A DNA stretch of 64,000 nt from Trichomonas vaginalis G3 (lineage: Eukaryota; Parabasalia; Trichomonadida; Trichomonadidae): the NCBI RefSeq assembly GCF_026262505.1, contig NC_067204.1, forward strand, positions 1 through 64,000, written 5' to 3'. Numbering within the stretch: position 1 is the first letter of the stretch; every line of letters starts with the position of its first letter. The notes below the pieces were generated by a model that saw nothing but the letters and a program-made list of their open reading frames with translations, was not told the DNA's origin and made no database searches. This document shows, piece by piece, positions 1 to 10,270 of this stretch. The position numbers and the translations under genes are program-made.

Positions 1-1061
1 TTCCCAGAAACAGACTTAGAACAAATTCCCCTTTCTGTTACACTATGTAAAGATTTTTATTGGTCGACAGCTGTTTTGGCCTGTCCGAAAAGCTTGTCTC
101 GAATATAGATGGCGAAAATTCGCTAGACATTTCCTAAAAGATAAAAATTTTTAATTTTTCTAAAAAACTATGTTAGAAAAAAAAGTTTGCCTGACATGAC
201 AAAATATTGAGAATGTTTTTAAATAAAACAAGAGGAATTGGAAAAATGCTCAGATAAAACCATACATGACAAGTTCTTATTTGCTTCAGAATGGGATAAC
301 AGTCTAATCGCACCACCTGGTCGGGTAAGACTTTCCTTATCTTAAACATGCGCTGACAACAACAAGAACTAGATGAGAGAAACCCATTCTATGGAGTTAG
401 TAGTCATTTGTAGTACTTCTCTGGTCACTTTGACCAAACCGTCAATTCGTTCAAAGATATTATAAAAAAGTCTAATTAGTATTGTATAAAAGACTCTGAG
501 TTGTTAGATTGGCATAAAGAAAGTACCAAAGAAGAGTTTTTGAAGCACCAATGCCTATATAATGAGTATAATTAAATTCTAATTTAAAGACCCCAAATGA
601 GGAAATTGCAGGAGAATTATTAGAGAAGAAACACTTCAGAAAACAAACCAGAAAGAAGATGAGTATTTTCGAGAAATTGCAATCTTACGATGGAAGATTT
701 ACCCTCACAGATGTCTTCTTATCATAGATGGACTTTGCTTCTCATGCCTTTGTAAAGATACAGAGAACAAGTACATGTGTCGAATTCTTAAGAAGCTCAG
801 ACATTTAAACATCTAGTTGTCAATTGTGTACAGACAGCCAAGAGTTTATAGTAAGGATGTAAAAGAATACTTACTGATATCATACTTTTTCCCGGATTTT
901 CGAAGACGATTTCATGGAACTTATGAAGAGTCCATGGCAGGTAAGTTTGACTAGACATGAACTATGGGAGAGGTACAAAGTCATACACAAGACCCTCATA
1001 CTTCTTTTCAGAATTCATATCTACGCAAACATAAGTTCAAATTGTTTTCAAGACAAGTTGA
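1..1061 (+). pseudogene. A32-like packaging ATPase copy (outer arm of B2)
   Basis: This stretch matches the ATPase region of B1 at 60805-61850 along its whole length, including the DNA behind the Walker B and sensor parts. It is the mirror partner of 5170-6110. It is a broken copy with many interruptions. The family would pump element DNA into capsids; this copy is a fossil. Confidence 0.65.
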
Positions 1062-1079
1062 AATGTAAGATTTTTAGTC

Positions 1080-1480
1080 TTAGTCTGTTGTGGTGCTGGG
1101 GCTGTCGGTTCTTCTGCTTTGGAAACATTCAGGAAGAGTTCGTTCCAGTTGTCCGTTTGTGTCCTGTCGGAAGGAAGAGTTCTTCCAGTTGTCAAGAAAT
1201 TTTTTCCTGTCGGAAGAAAAACTTTCCTGTCGGAAGGAAGAACTTTTTCTGAAGGTCGGCAAAAAGTTCTCAATTTTCGAAAATTGTGAATGGTTTAACG
1301 GACGGACAACAGAAAAAAATTTTCTGGTCAGAAGAAAAACTTTTCCTGTCGGAAGAAAACTTTCGGTCGGAAGGACATTGGACTGAAATGCCAGAAGGAA
1401 AAACTTTTCTGTCGGATGGAAGGACTCGGAATGTCGGATGGAAGGACTCGGAATGCCATTGAAGGACTCGGACAAGACAA
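1080..1480. repeat. Cluster of short CCTGTCGGAAGG-type inverted motifs
   Basis: A CCTGTCGGAAGGAAAA-like word recurs in both orientations every 20-40 bases around a short AT-rich core (TTTTCGAAAATT). The same cluster occurs at 4740-5165 and in B1 at 63116-63333, each time between the starts of two divergent genes. It probably serves as a shared upstream region. The ORFs crossing it are low-complexity by-products. Confidence 0.6.
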
Positions 1481-1499
1481 TTTACCATCTAGAGCTACA

Positions 1500-2345
1500 T
1501 GAGCCATCTTTGGTGTCAAGCTTGAAAAATAAATGGTTCATTTACTCTTCTTCTTTTGAAGTGTTCAAAATACTCTGTTATCTTTCCTTCAGTAGCGGTA
1601 AATCTTCTTTGAATGTAAGTATTGTACAACCTTTCATATCATAGTGTGTTTGAGGTAACGTATCTTGAAACTATCTGTTTCACATCTTCATTCGGTGTCA
1701 TTGAATCGGTAAGTTTTCGCGATAGAACAATTTCTGTCAGATTTGTAAATCTTAGCAAGGTCGTAAAAGCTTTTGTTGTTCTTCTGACTAAATGCAACAT
1801 AACCATATCTCTGTCTTCTTTCATTTTCATCTCTTCAGTGTAAATCATATACTTATAGTCTTTTCCTTTCCTTTTGGTACCGAACGTGGTATTCTTTTCT
1901 GTATGTTTTTGTCTTTTGCTTCAAGCTTGTTCTCTAGCTCTTCACGTTCTTGTCTATGAATTTCATCTAACATCATTGAAAATATAACAACATAGCGAGG
2001 TGAAGCCCACATTGGCAAACAGCATTTAAAGAAGTCTATGTACATACCAACCTCTCAAACTCATTTGGCAAATTTTGACGATTTTTCGTACGGAAATACT
2101 CGACCCGCGGTTTTCCGCCGGTCGCAAACATATGAGGAAATTCTTCTAAAAGTTCTTTTGTCTTTGGTTTTTCAAACCAATGACGTGCTTGCTTTGTAGA
2201 ACGAAGAGCATTCAAATACTTGCATTTGGTACATGTTCATCTTTTGACCGAAACGAATGAGACGTAACTGTTTTGTTAACTGTATGTACTCGTATTCTTC
2301 ATTTTATATCTTCATGAACGATAGCAGTTGTTGTGTTCATCTGTT
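1500..2345 (-). pseudogene. MSV199/DUF3627-like gene copy (outer arm)
   Basis: Mirror copy of 3863-4735. Readable pieces include a stretch ending in IPRSVPKGKEK and a stretch with SMTPNEDVKQIV. These resemble the C-terminal part of MSV199/DUF3627 proteins of large DNA viruses. The copy is broken in several places. The assignment is from memory of the family and is tentative. Confidence 0.45.
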
Positions 2346-2439
2346 GTTGTCATATCTGTCTTTACATACAAAATAAAAAAAATTTTATAAAAACAAACGC
2401 TATTTTTTTATCTTGTATAAAAGACCAAAAATAAACGCT

Positions 2440-3053
2440 TTCACATGTATTTTTCAGCAACTTCGTCAAATACTTTATAGCTTTGTCGATCTCATCTACT
2501 TCAAACGTTTTCTTTAACCTCTCGTGGAGCACCATACATTTCTCAAACTTTTCAGTAGTTCTGTTTCAGCAGCTTCTCATATCGTTTAAACGAACACAAC
2601 CTTAACTCTATTGACTATACTGTCATATCTTTCAGTTATATTAAGTTTCTTCCTATCTTATATCTTTTTGTATTTGAAGTCCTTCGGTTTCTGAACGATG
2701 TAAAGTAAAGCCTTCACTGCAACGTTCCGTATCGAATGAACCATATGTTATGAAATTATATCAACCAACTGGGTCAATCCAGAACAAAACTACTGTATAA
2801 GACTTTTGTCTATAAGATATGTCTTGTTCATAGAATCTTAACCGTATCATAAGCTCAGGATTTCTTGTCAAATTTTCTGAGTAGAAGCATTTCTAACCCA
2901 GTCGTGGGATGTTTTTCTTTTCAGATATGTTAGAATGTCTGACAAAGAATATTTTTTTGTATTTCTTTGAGTACTTACGTTTAAATCACCTATTCTAACT
3001 ATTTTGGTCTCATTGTCTATCTTTTTAACTGTTTCAAACTCAACCTTTAACAT
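2440..3053 (-). pseudogene. KilA-N-like gene copy (outer arm)
   Basis: Mirror copy of 3148-3775. The N-terminal reading has WVRNASTQKI, the core of the KilA-N DNA-binding fold also seen at 44660-44983. The copy is broken. The gene starts beside the palindrome centre and points outward. Confidence 0.55.
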
Positions 3054-3147
3054 TTACTGTTCTTACATACAAAATAAAAAAAAATATTTTAAAAAAACTA
3101 ACGTTGTTTTTTTAAAATATTTTTTTTTATTTTGTATGTAAGAACAG

Positions 3148-3775
3148 TAAATGTTAAAGGTTGAGTTTGAAACAGTTAAAAAGATAGACAATGAGACCAA
3201 AATAAGTTAAATAGGTGATTTAAACGTAAGATACTCAAAGAAATACAAAAAATATTCTTTGTCAGACATTCTAACACTATCTGAAAAGAAAACATCCCAC
3301 GACTGGGTTAGAAATGCTTCTACTCAGAAAATTTTGACAAGAAATCCTGAGCTTATGATATCGGTAAGATTCTATGGAACAAGAGCATATCTTTATAGAC
3401 AAAAGTCTTATACCAGTAGTTTTTTGTTCTGATTGACCCAGTTGTTGGATATAATTTCATAACATATGGTTCATTCGATACGGAACGTTTGCAGTGAAGG
3501 CTTACTTTACATCGTTCAGAACCGAAGGACTTCAATACCAAAAAGATATAAGATAGGAAGAACATTTAATATAACTCAAAGATATGACAGTATAGTCAAT
3601 AGAGGTTAAGGTTGTGTTTCGTTAACGATAAGAGAGCTGCTGAAACAGAACTAACTTGAAAAGTTTGAGAAAATGTATGGTGCTCCCACGAGAGGTAAAA
3701 GAAACGATTTGAAGTAGGATGAGATCGACAAAGCTATAAAAGTATTTGACGAAGTTGCTGAAAAATACATGTAAG
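3148..3775 (+). pseudogene. KilA-N-like gene copy (inner arm)
   Basis: It starts with MLKVEFETVKKIDNE and is closely similar to the KilA-N gene of element A at 44660. KilA-N is a DNA-binding domain common in phages and large eukaryotic DNA viruses. A TTTTATTTTGTATGTAAGAA motif sits just before the ATG, as in the element A copy. It is broken in a few places. Finding the same gene in A and B2 shows shared ancestry or exchange between the two Maverick lineages. Confidence 0.6.
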
Positions 3776-3862
3776 CGTTTATTTTTTGGTCTTTTATACA
3801 AGATAAAAAAATAGCGTTTGTTTTTATAAAATATTTTTTTTTATTTTGTATGTAAAGACAGA

Positions 3863-4735
3863 TATGACAACAACAGAGAACACAACAAACTTGCTATCGT
3901 TTCATGAAGAATAAATGAAGAATACGAGTACATAACAGTATAATACAAACAGTTACTGTCTCATTCGTCGGTCAAAGATGACATGTACCAAAATGAAAGT
4001 ATTTGAATGCTCTTCGTTCTACAAAGCAAGCACGTCATTGGTTTGAAAACCAACAGACAAAAGAACTTTTAGAAGTAATTTCCTCATATGTTTGCGACTG
4101 CGGAAACCGCGGGTCGAGATTCCGTACGAAAATCGTCAAAATTTGCCAAATGGTTTGAGAGGTTGGTATGTACATAGACTTCTTGTAATGCTGTTGCAAT
4201 GTGGGGCTTCACCTCGCTATGCTTGTTATATTTTCATGATGTTAGATGAATTCATAGACAAGAAGTGAAGAGCTAGAGAACAAGCTTGAAGCAAAAGAGA
4301 CAAAAACATACAGAAAAGAATACCACGTTCGGTACCAAAAGGAAAGGAAAAGAACTATAAGTATATGATTTACACTGAAGAGATGGAAAATGAAGAAGAC
4401 AGAGATATGGTTATGTTGCAATTTAGTCAGAAGAACAACAAAAGCTTTTACGACCTTGCTAAGATTTACAAATCTGACAGAATTGGTTTCTATTCGCGAA
4501 AACTTACGATTTCAATGACACCGAATGAAGATGTGAAACAGATAGTTCAAGATACGTTACCTCAAACACACTATGATATGAAAGTTGTACAATACTTACA
4601 TTCAAAGAAGATTTACGCTACTGAAGGAAAAGATAACAGAGTATTTTGACAACTTCAAAGAAGAAGGAGTAAATGACGCATTATTTTTCAAGCTTGACAC
4701 AAAGATGGGCTCATGTAGTCTTAGATGGTAAATTG
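3863..4735 (+). pseudogene. MSV199/DUF3627-like gene copy (inner arm)
   Basis: The readable C-terminal part at 4365-4649 has MIYTEEMENEEDRD followed by SMTPNEDVKQIVQDTLPQ, resembling DUF3627 of virus proteins that pair an MSV199 or Bro-type DNA-binding domain with this tail. A TTTTATTTTGTATGTAAAG motif lies immediately upstream. It sits beside the KilA-N gene, which fits a pair of virus-type DNA-binding proteins. The copy is broken in several places. Confidence 0.45.
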
Positions 4736-4739
4736 TCTT

Positions 4740-5165
4740 GTCCGAGTCGCTTCTGGATTCCGAGTCCTTCCATCCGACAGGAAAAAAATTCCCGACAACT
4801 GGAAAAAATTTCCCGACCAACTGAAAAGTTTTTCTTCCAACAGGAAAAAAATTTCCTTTCCACTGGAAAAATTTTCCTTCCAACTGGAAAAAAATTTTCC
4901 TTCCGACAGGAAAAATTTTTCCTGTTGTTCGTCCGTAAACCATTCAAATTTTCGAAAATTTTAGAGAACTTTTTGGCCGACTTCAGGAAAAATTTTTTTT
5001 CGACAGGAAAAAATTTTTCTTTCGACAGGAAAAGTTTTTCTTTCCGACAGGAAAAGTCCTTCCTTCCGACAGGACCCAAACGGATGGCTGACGTTCCTCT
5101 TCCTGAATGTCTTCCAAAGCCAGAAGAACGACAGCCCCAGCACCACAACAGACTAAGACTCAAAC
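4740..5165. repeat. Cluster of short CCTGTCGGAAGG-type inverted motifs (inner arm)
   Basis: Mirror copy of 1080-1480. TTTTTCCTTCCGACAGGAAA-like words alternate with their complements. It lies between the MSV199-like gene and the ATPase copy. Compared with B1, where a similar cluster lies at 63116-63333, B2 lacks the roughly 1.2 kb of genes found between the ATPase and this cluster. Confidence 0.6.
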
Positions 5166-5169
5166 ACTT

Positions 5170-6110
5170 ACATTTTTACGCTTGACTTTTTACAATTTGA
5201 ACTTTGTTTGCGTAGATATGAATTCTGAAAGGAGTATGAGGGTCTTGTATGACTTGTACTTCTCCATAGTTCATGTCTGTCAAACTTACCTGCCATGGAC
5301 TCTTTCATAAGTTCCATGAAATCGTCTTCGGACAATCCGGGGAAAAGTATAATATCAGTAAGTATTCTCTTTACAACCTTACTTAAACTCTTGGTGTCTG
5401 TACACAAATGACAACTGAGATGTTAAAGTGTCTGAGCTTCTTAAGAATTCGACACATGTCTTGTTCTCTATTCTTTACAAAGGATGAGAAGCAAAGTCAT
5501 CTAAGATAAGAAGACATCTGTGAGGGTAAGTCTTCCAATCGTAAGATTGCAATTTCTTCGAAAGGTACTCAATCTCTTTCTGTTTGTTTCTGAAGTGTTT
5601 TCTTCTCTAATATTCTCTGCATTTCCTCATTTGGGTCTTTAAACTTAGAATTTATATACTCATTTATAGCATTGTACTTCAAACTCTTCTTTGGTACTTC
5701 TTTATCCAATCTAATAACTCAGAGTCTTTTTATAGATACTAACTTAGACTTTTTTATATCTTTGAACGAAATTGACGGTTTGGTCAAATTGACCAGAAGT
5801 ACTACAAATGACTACTAACTATTAGATGGGTTCTTCTCATCTAGTTCTTTGTTGTTGTGCAGCCATTTTAAGATTAAGTGAAAGTCTTACCCGACCCAGG
5901 TGGTGCGATTAGACCTGTTATACCATTCTAGCAAATAAGAACTTGTCATGTATGGGTTTTATCTGAGCATTTTCCAACTTCCTCTTGTTCTTATTTAAAA
6001 CATTTCTCAAATTTTCTGTCAATGTCAGCAAACTTTTTTTCTAACATATTTTTAGAAAATTAAAAATTTTATCTTTTACAAAATGTCTAGCGATTTTCGC
6101 TATCTATATT
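5170..6110 (-). pseudogene. A32-like packaging ATPase copy (inner arm)
   Basis: Reverse-oriented counterpart of B1 60964-61835. The ORF at 5168-5407 reads into RILTDIILFPGLSEDDFMEL, identical to the C-terminal part of the B1 ATPase. The family is the A32/FtsK-HerA type that packages DNA. Broken, with several interruptions. Confidence 0.65.
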
Positions 6111-6519
6111 CGAGACAAGCTTTTCGACAGCAAAACATCTGTCGACCATAAAATCTTACATAGGTAAACAAGAAAGGGGAATTTGTTCTAAAGTTCTGTT
6201 TCTGGGAATATGACAAGAACCATAAAACCTTAAGCAGAGAACTTAAAATTTGTCAATGACAGACTTGTTGACAGATGATGACGCCTCTTGGAGAGAATGA
6301 AGTCCAACAAAACTTCTTAGAATGCAAAGAAGACACATGCGCTGTTCTTGAAAATGAAATAGAAAACAGAATAGAAGAGCTATTAAATGACAAAGCACTT
6401 TTTACAAAAATATTTCTGAGAAGTTTGACATAACTCCACCAGAAAAGAAGAAGAAGAAAGAAAAGAAGTAGAAGAGAAGGAAAGAACCAGTTCCAGAAAA
6501 AAAGAAATTTGACATGTAA
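6100..6519 (+). pseudogene. Copy of the lysine-rich-tail protein gene
   Basis: Counterpart of the 149-aa gene at 60478-60927 in B1, in opposite orientation. The lysine/glutamate-rich tail and the final KKFDM are visible at the DNA level. Broken. Confidence 0.5.
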
Positions 6520-6540
6520 AAATAAAATTTTTATTTTAGA

Positions 6541-6960
6541 ACATTTCTGGGTCAATGTCAATGTTCTCTTCCTCTTTAGGAGCAAACACCGGCTTAGACT
6601 CTAAAATCTTTACCCAATTTACCTTGAACTTCTACAACTTTAGACTCATAATATTCATAGTCGTCTGCTTTCTTTGGTTCATAAGGTATAACAAGTTTGT
6701 ATGCTTTGCCTTCTTTAAGGTTTGAAAACCTTCTGTCAAAACTTTCTTTGACTGTTAACAAACCTTCTATGTCTAAGTCTTCAAATTTCGCACCATTTTT
6801 TAGTCACAATAGCAAACTTAACTGGTTCGATGTTCCAAACTTTGTCAAATGTAGACTTTTCAAAATGGTAGAAGTAAACATTCAAATATGTGAATGGGTC
6901 TAGTTTCTTCTTTAAGTCCTGACATTACTTGTTGACTGAGATGAATTTCGTCATCTTTTC
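6541..6960 (-). pseudogene. Copy of the 139-aa gene next to the helicase
   Basis: Counterpart of B1 60042-60461. It sits between the lysine-rich-tail gene and the SF3 helicase, as in B1. Function not recognised. Broken. Confidence 0.5.
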
Positions 6961-6999
6961 TATCGGATAAAAAAAAAAATATTTTTTTTTTTAAATTTA

Positions 7000-8230
7000 C
7001 TCAGAAAATTTTTCTTTGTATATACACCATTCTGTACGTCTAAAAGACTTTTGACATTTGCCAAGAAGTTCGTTTAGACGCTGTCATATAACCATACTCT
7101 GACAATATTGTTATATACGAATCGTACATGACCTTTCATCTAAACACTCAAAGTCAGTTTCATCTATGAACAGTTCATATACACTCTTGTTTGCTTCTAA
7201 CAATGTTTGTTCTCTCTTCGGTATGTGGAATTTGTCTTGGATTGAACTTAGAAATATCTAATGTCATGAAATATGAGAACAAGTGTTGTAAAAGTCAGAT
7301 GTCAAAGTTTCTGCTAAGTCGTCAAAATATTTGTATCTTGCATATGAGAATCTGACGTTCTGACAACTACATATCTTCTGTCAGAACTTTCTAACTTCAT
7401 CGGAACGGCGTTGTTTGAAACCATGACGAAGTTTTGCAACATTTTCACAAACTCTTTGGTCTCTATACTTTCTTTCAACAACTCCAACTTTGTCTGTTAT
7501 AAGACTCTTCAAAGCATCTGAGTTCAAAACCTTTGTTGTATCTATACTTTGAAGTTCGTTACATACTATAAGTTTCATATTCTCTATTGAAGAGTTAAAT
7601 TTACCGCAGATGTTTTCTAATTTGTCATATTCGGGTTCGAATAGCCCTCTAACAGTTTGCATAAGATATCTGTAAAGAAAGTGTTTCTTACCTGTTCCTT
7701 GTTTTCCAATTATGATGAGAGCAGTTTCATTTTTAGCACTTGGATGTTTGTAGATGTTTGCAACCAACATAAGATATACTCATAGACTCTTTCGTTTCCA
7801 TTGCATATAATTTCTTTGACATTGGTCTAACCAAGCTTCTATAACATTTTCTTTCCATTCTACTTGTTCGTATTTATATCCAGTGAAGATAGAATAGAAG
7901 TTTGAGTAGATGGTGTATAGAACTTTTACCACGAACTGAAAAATCTTCTAACTTTGACAATAAGATATCCCAAGCATCTAACATCTTCATGCCAACTTGT
8001 ACGACTTTTATTTTCTTAAGTTTCTGTTTACATTCTTGTTCTGAAACTATTGTCGCTTTTAGGTTTGTTAAAGACTACATCCCATTCTTTCATAACATAA
8101 CATTCTGGGGCAGAGTCAACATAAATGACTAAACGTTTTCAAATTCTCGACTGCTTTGTTATAGCTCTAAATGGACACATATTTCTGAACGCTTGGAAGT
8201 CATAAAAATCTGAAACGTCTATTCTGTACA
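7000..8230 (-). pseudogene. SF3 (D5-like) helicase copy
   Basis: Counterpart of B1 58768-60006. The readable part at 7381-7770 has TALIIIGKQGTGKK (Walker A) and MKLIVCNELQS (Walker B), the core of a superfamily 3 helicase. These proteins unwind DNA during replication of DNA viruses and plasmids. Broken, with several interruptions. Confidence 0.7.
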
Positions 8231-8261
8231 TTTTTATAAAATAAAAAAAATAAATATTTTT

Positions 8262-9075
8262 TTTTATTCTTGACTTTGTTGTGCATTTGTTCCATTTGTT
8301 GCATTTGTTGTTCTTGAGCTATTTGTTGTTGAAGTTGTTCTTGTAGTACAATACTTTCACCAGTTGCATCTTCCAATTTCGAAAACTTTCTGCCGTCATT
8401 GACAAATACATAGGACATAAAGTTTTACAGGAACAAAGTTTGCGTCAACTAAGGTTAAGTTTTTATGTTTGCCAAAGTGTTTGAGTTCACTAAAGCTGAA
8501 AACTCTGCATTCGAATGAACAATAGGCAAACCAGCAGAGAAAGTGTTGTTTATACGCATGAGTATCTTTTGGTCATAGTAGTTTCTGTCGACATTTCGAA
8601 TAGCACTTTGAACCTAAGTTTGAAACAATATATAAAATAGGTGTACTTAAAGTCAATGAACAGACAAACCTTGTATGACACCTTTTTCCTGTTATAGAAA
8701 CTGTTGGTAGTAAAAACCAGATATAAGTTTGTATTATTACTCATATCGTTTATACTAAACTCAGTCGGACATCCAAACATAATGAAACCTGTCTAATAGT
8801 TTGCAGCACATGTTACATCCGTCCTTAAAGTATTAAATAAGTCAACAAAACCTGTTGGTGGTATATCTGAGTAAGTATCTTCAAAGGAGTATTTTTTTAC
8901 CATTCACAACAATAAAATCTTCTGGTGTCAAAAGAGCAAAACAGCTTTAGTCGTCATCGTGTTTTAAGGTCAGTTTACAATATCGTCCTTGAGGACTTTG
9001 TAAGTTTGTTGTTATAGAATTATATGACTCAGGGTTTTAGTCGTAATAGTATAAACCACTATGTCTTCTGCCATT
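8262..9075 (-). pseudogene. Copy of a Gln-rich-tail protein gene, possibly structural
   Basis: Counterpart of B1 57937-58735. The readable C-terminal part at 8200-8418 has ATGESIVLQEQLQQQIAQEQ. Its position between the small genes and the helicase is conserved. Function unknown; a minor structural role is a guess. Broken. Confidence 0.45.
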
Positions 9076-9084
9076 TACATATAT

Positions 9085-9315
9085 TTAAAAGTTTTTCTGA
9101 AAGTGGAGAAGAACTTCATCTAAACTTTCACATGGCGTTTCTTGAAGTTCTCTGTCTAAGAAGTTCAAATATTTTGTAAAGACATAGAACTTTCCTTTGT
9201 CTACACGAACAAACAAAACAGGTCTTTCATATCGTTCAAAAGTGTGTGTAAAGTCCTTTACATGAAATAAGTCTATATTGTTTTTCTTCAAACATCTTTC
9301 AAGAAGTTTTGACAT
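9085..9315 (-). CDS. Small hypothetical protein, 76 aa, in B2 only
   Basis: This ORF starts MSKLLERCLKKNNIDLFHVK and ends FQKNF, directly after a GCTAAGTAAAAATG start context. B1 has no counterpart at the matching place (57857-57937), so gene content differs between the two elements. No family was recognised. The protein is short, mixed charged and hydrophobic, with no signal peptide. Confidence 0.5.
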   Translation of the reverse strand: MSKLLERCLKKNNIDLFHVKDFTHTFERYERPVLFVRVDKGKFYVFTKYLNFLDRELQETPCESLDEVLLHFQKNF

Positions 9316-9344
9316 TTTTACTTAGCAAACAAACTTTAAAAGAA

Positions 9345-9600
9345 TGTTGTGGTCGTCAAATATTTTTATGACGTCTGGGAAACTATATTTTAAGTTCAAC
9401 GTTTCACCTCCTTTCATAACGTATTTCTTGTCAATGACATTATATGAAAACACCACAGCAAGCAATGTCGGGTTCTATTTCTTTGATGTTTATATCGTCT
9501 GCCTCTGTCAAAAGTTTCAATAGTTCTTTCAAAACTTCATGAGGTGCGATGACATTATGAGTTCACTTTTACAGGGTTTGTGCTCAACCAAGTTTAACAT
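9345..9600 (-). pseudogene. Copy of a small conserved gene
   Basis: Counterpart of B1 57657-57857, which encodes a reading with EADDINIKEIEPDIGCCG. The order is conserved. Function unknown. Broken. Confidence 0.45.
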
Positions 9601-9606
9601 TTATAC

Positions 9607-9900
9607 CTAAAGCTTGACAAATCTCTCCTGAGTTTTAAGTTTTGTCTTTAAGTTGTTGGTAGTCGTTCGAATATCTGCAACAGAACTTAAGTCTCTGCTA
9701 ACTTCAGGATATGTTGGTTGTTCTTTTACAGGAACTATTGTTATACCATTTTCGTCTTCGTATGGTCCCCACTTCAACATCTCTGTCTTTGACATTGACA
9801 ACAACACTTTGACTGTTTGTTGAGTTGGTGAATTTAACTTCACATCTGCCACCCCATTAAACCTTTTGAAACACTTACGCTCTATTTTTCGGAATGACAT
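9607..9900 (-). pseudogene. Copy of the MSF-start small gene
   Basis: Counterpart of B1 57353-57718. It begins MSFRKIERK and contains VADVKLNSPTQ. A TTTTTATTCTAAGTAAA motif stands before the start codon, as in B1. Function unknown. Broken. Confidence 0.5.
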
Positions 9901-9918
9901 TTTACTTAGAATAAAAAG

Positions 9919-10270
9919 ATGGACGTATTTGAGTATCTCTTCGAATTGAAGCAAAACAAAGTTTACACACACAAACAATACAAGTTCATTGACAGAGTAG
10001 TTCTTTACACAAACAATGAAATGTTATAGAATAGCAGTCTTTGCTGAACCAAAATATTTTCATAAAGCAAGAAAGTTGGTATAACCGAGATGGTGAAAGT
10101 TTCTTGACGTTGACAAAAATATAACAACAAAACTGACCGAATTTCTAAAGGTAAGTTTTTAATAAATATTATTATCAAAACTGGCGTACTGTCAATATTT
10201 GACGGAGAGAAGTCAGTTCAAGAACAACTTACTGACTGCTGCCAAAATCTGCTCGATGGAAGCTGTCGTT
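9919..10270 (+). pseudogene. Copy of a small divergent gene
   Basis: It starts MDVFEYLFELKQNKVYTHK and diverges from the MSF-start gene with under 20 bases between the two start codons, so they share one upstream motif. Counterpart of the minus-strand gene ending at 57334 in B1. Function unknown. Broken. Confidence 0.5.

Larger units (their letters stand above)
1..6190. repeat. Inverted repeat with arms of about 3.05 kb, centre near 3090
   Basis: Positions 1-3080 reappear in reverse complement at 3100-6190 with the same gene fragments in mirror order: ATPase, GTCGGAAG-rich spacer, MSV199-like gene, KilA-N gene. The centre is an AT-rich stem around TAACGTT. The arms differ by scattered small indels. 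This could be a genuine head-to-head arrangement, as in element A, or a fold-back sequencing artefact. The sequence alone does not decide. Confidence 0.8.

Noticed and set aside
1037-1519. ORFs of 60-130 aa rich in Phe/Arg/Ser (for example FLPTGKVFLL)
   Set aside because: They translate the GTCGGAAG motif cluster in several frames on both strands, as expected for a short inverted repeat, not for a gene.
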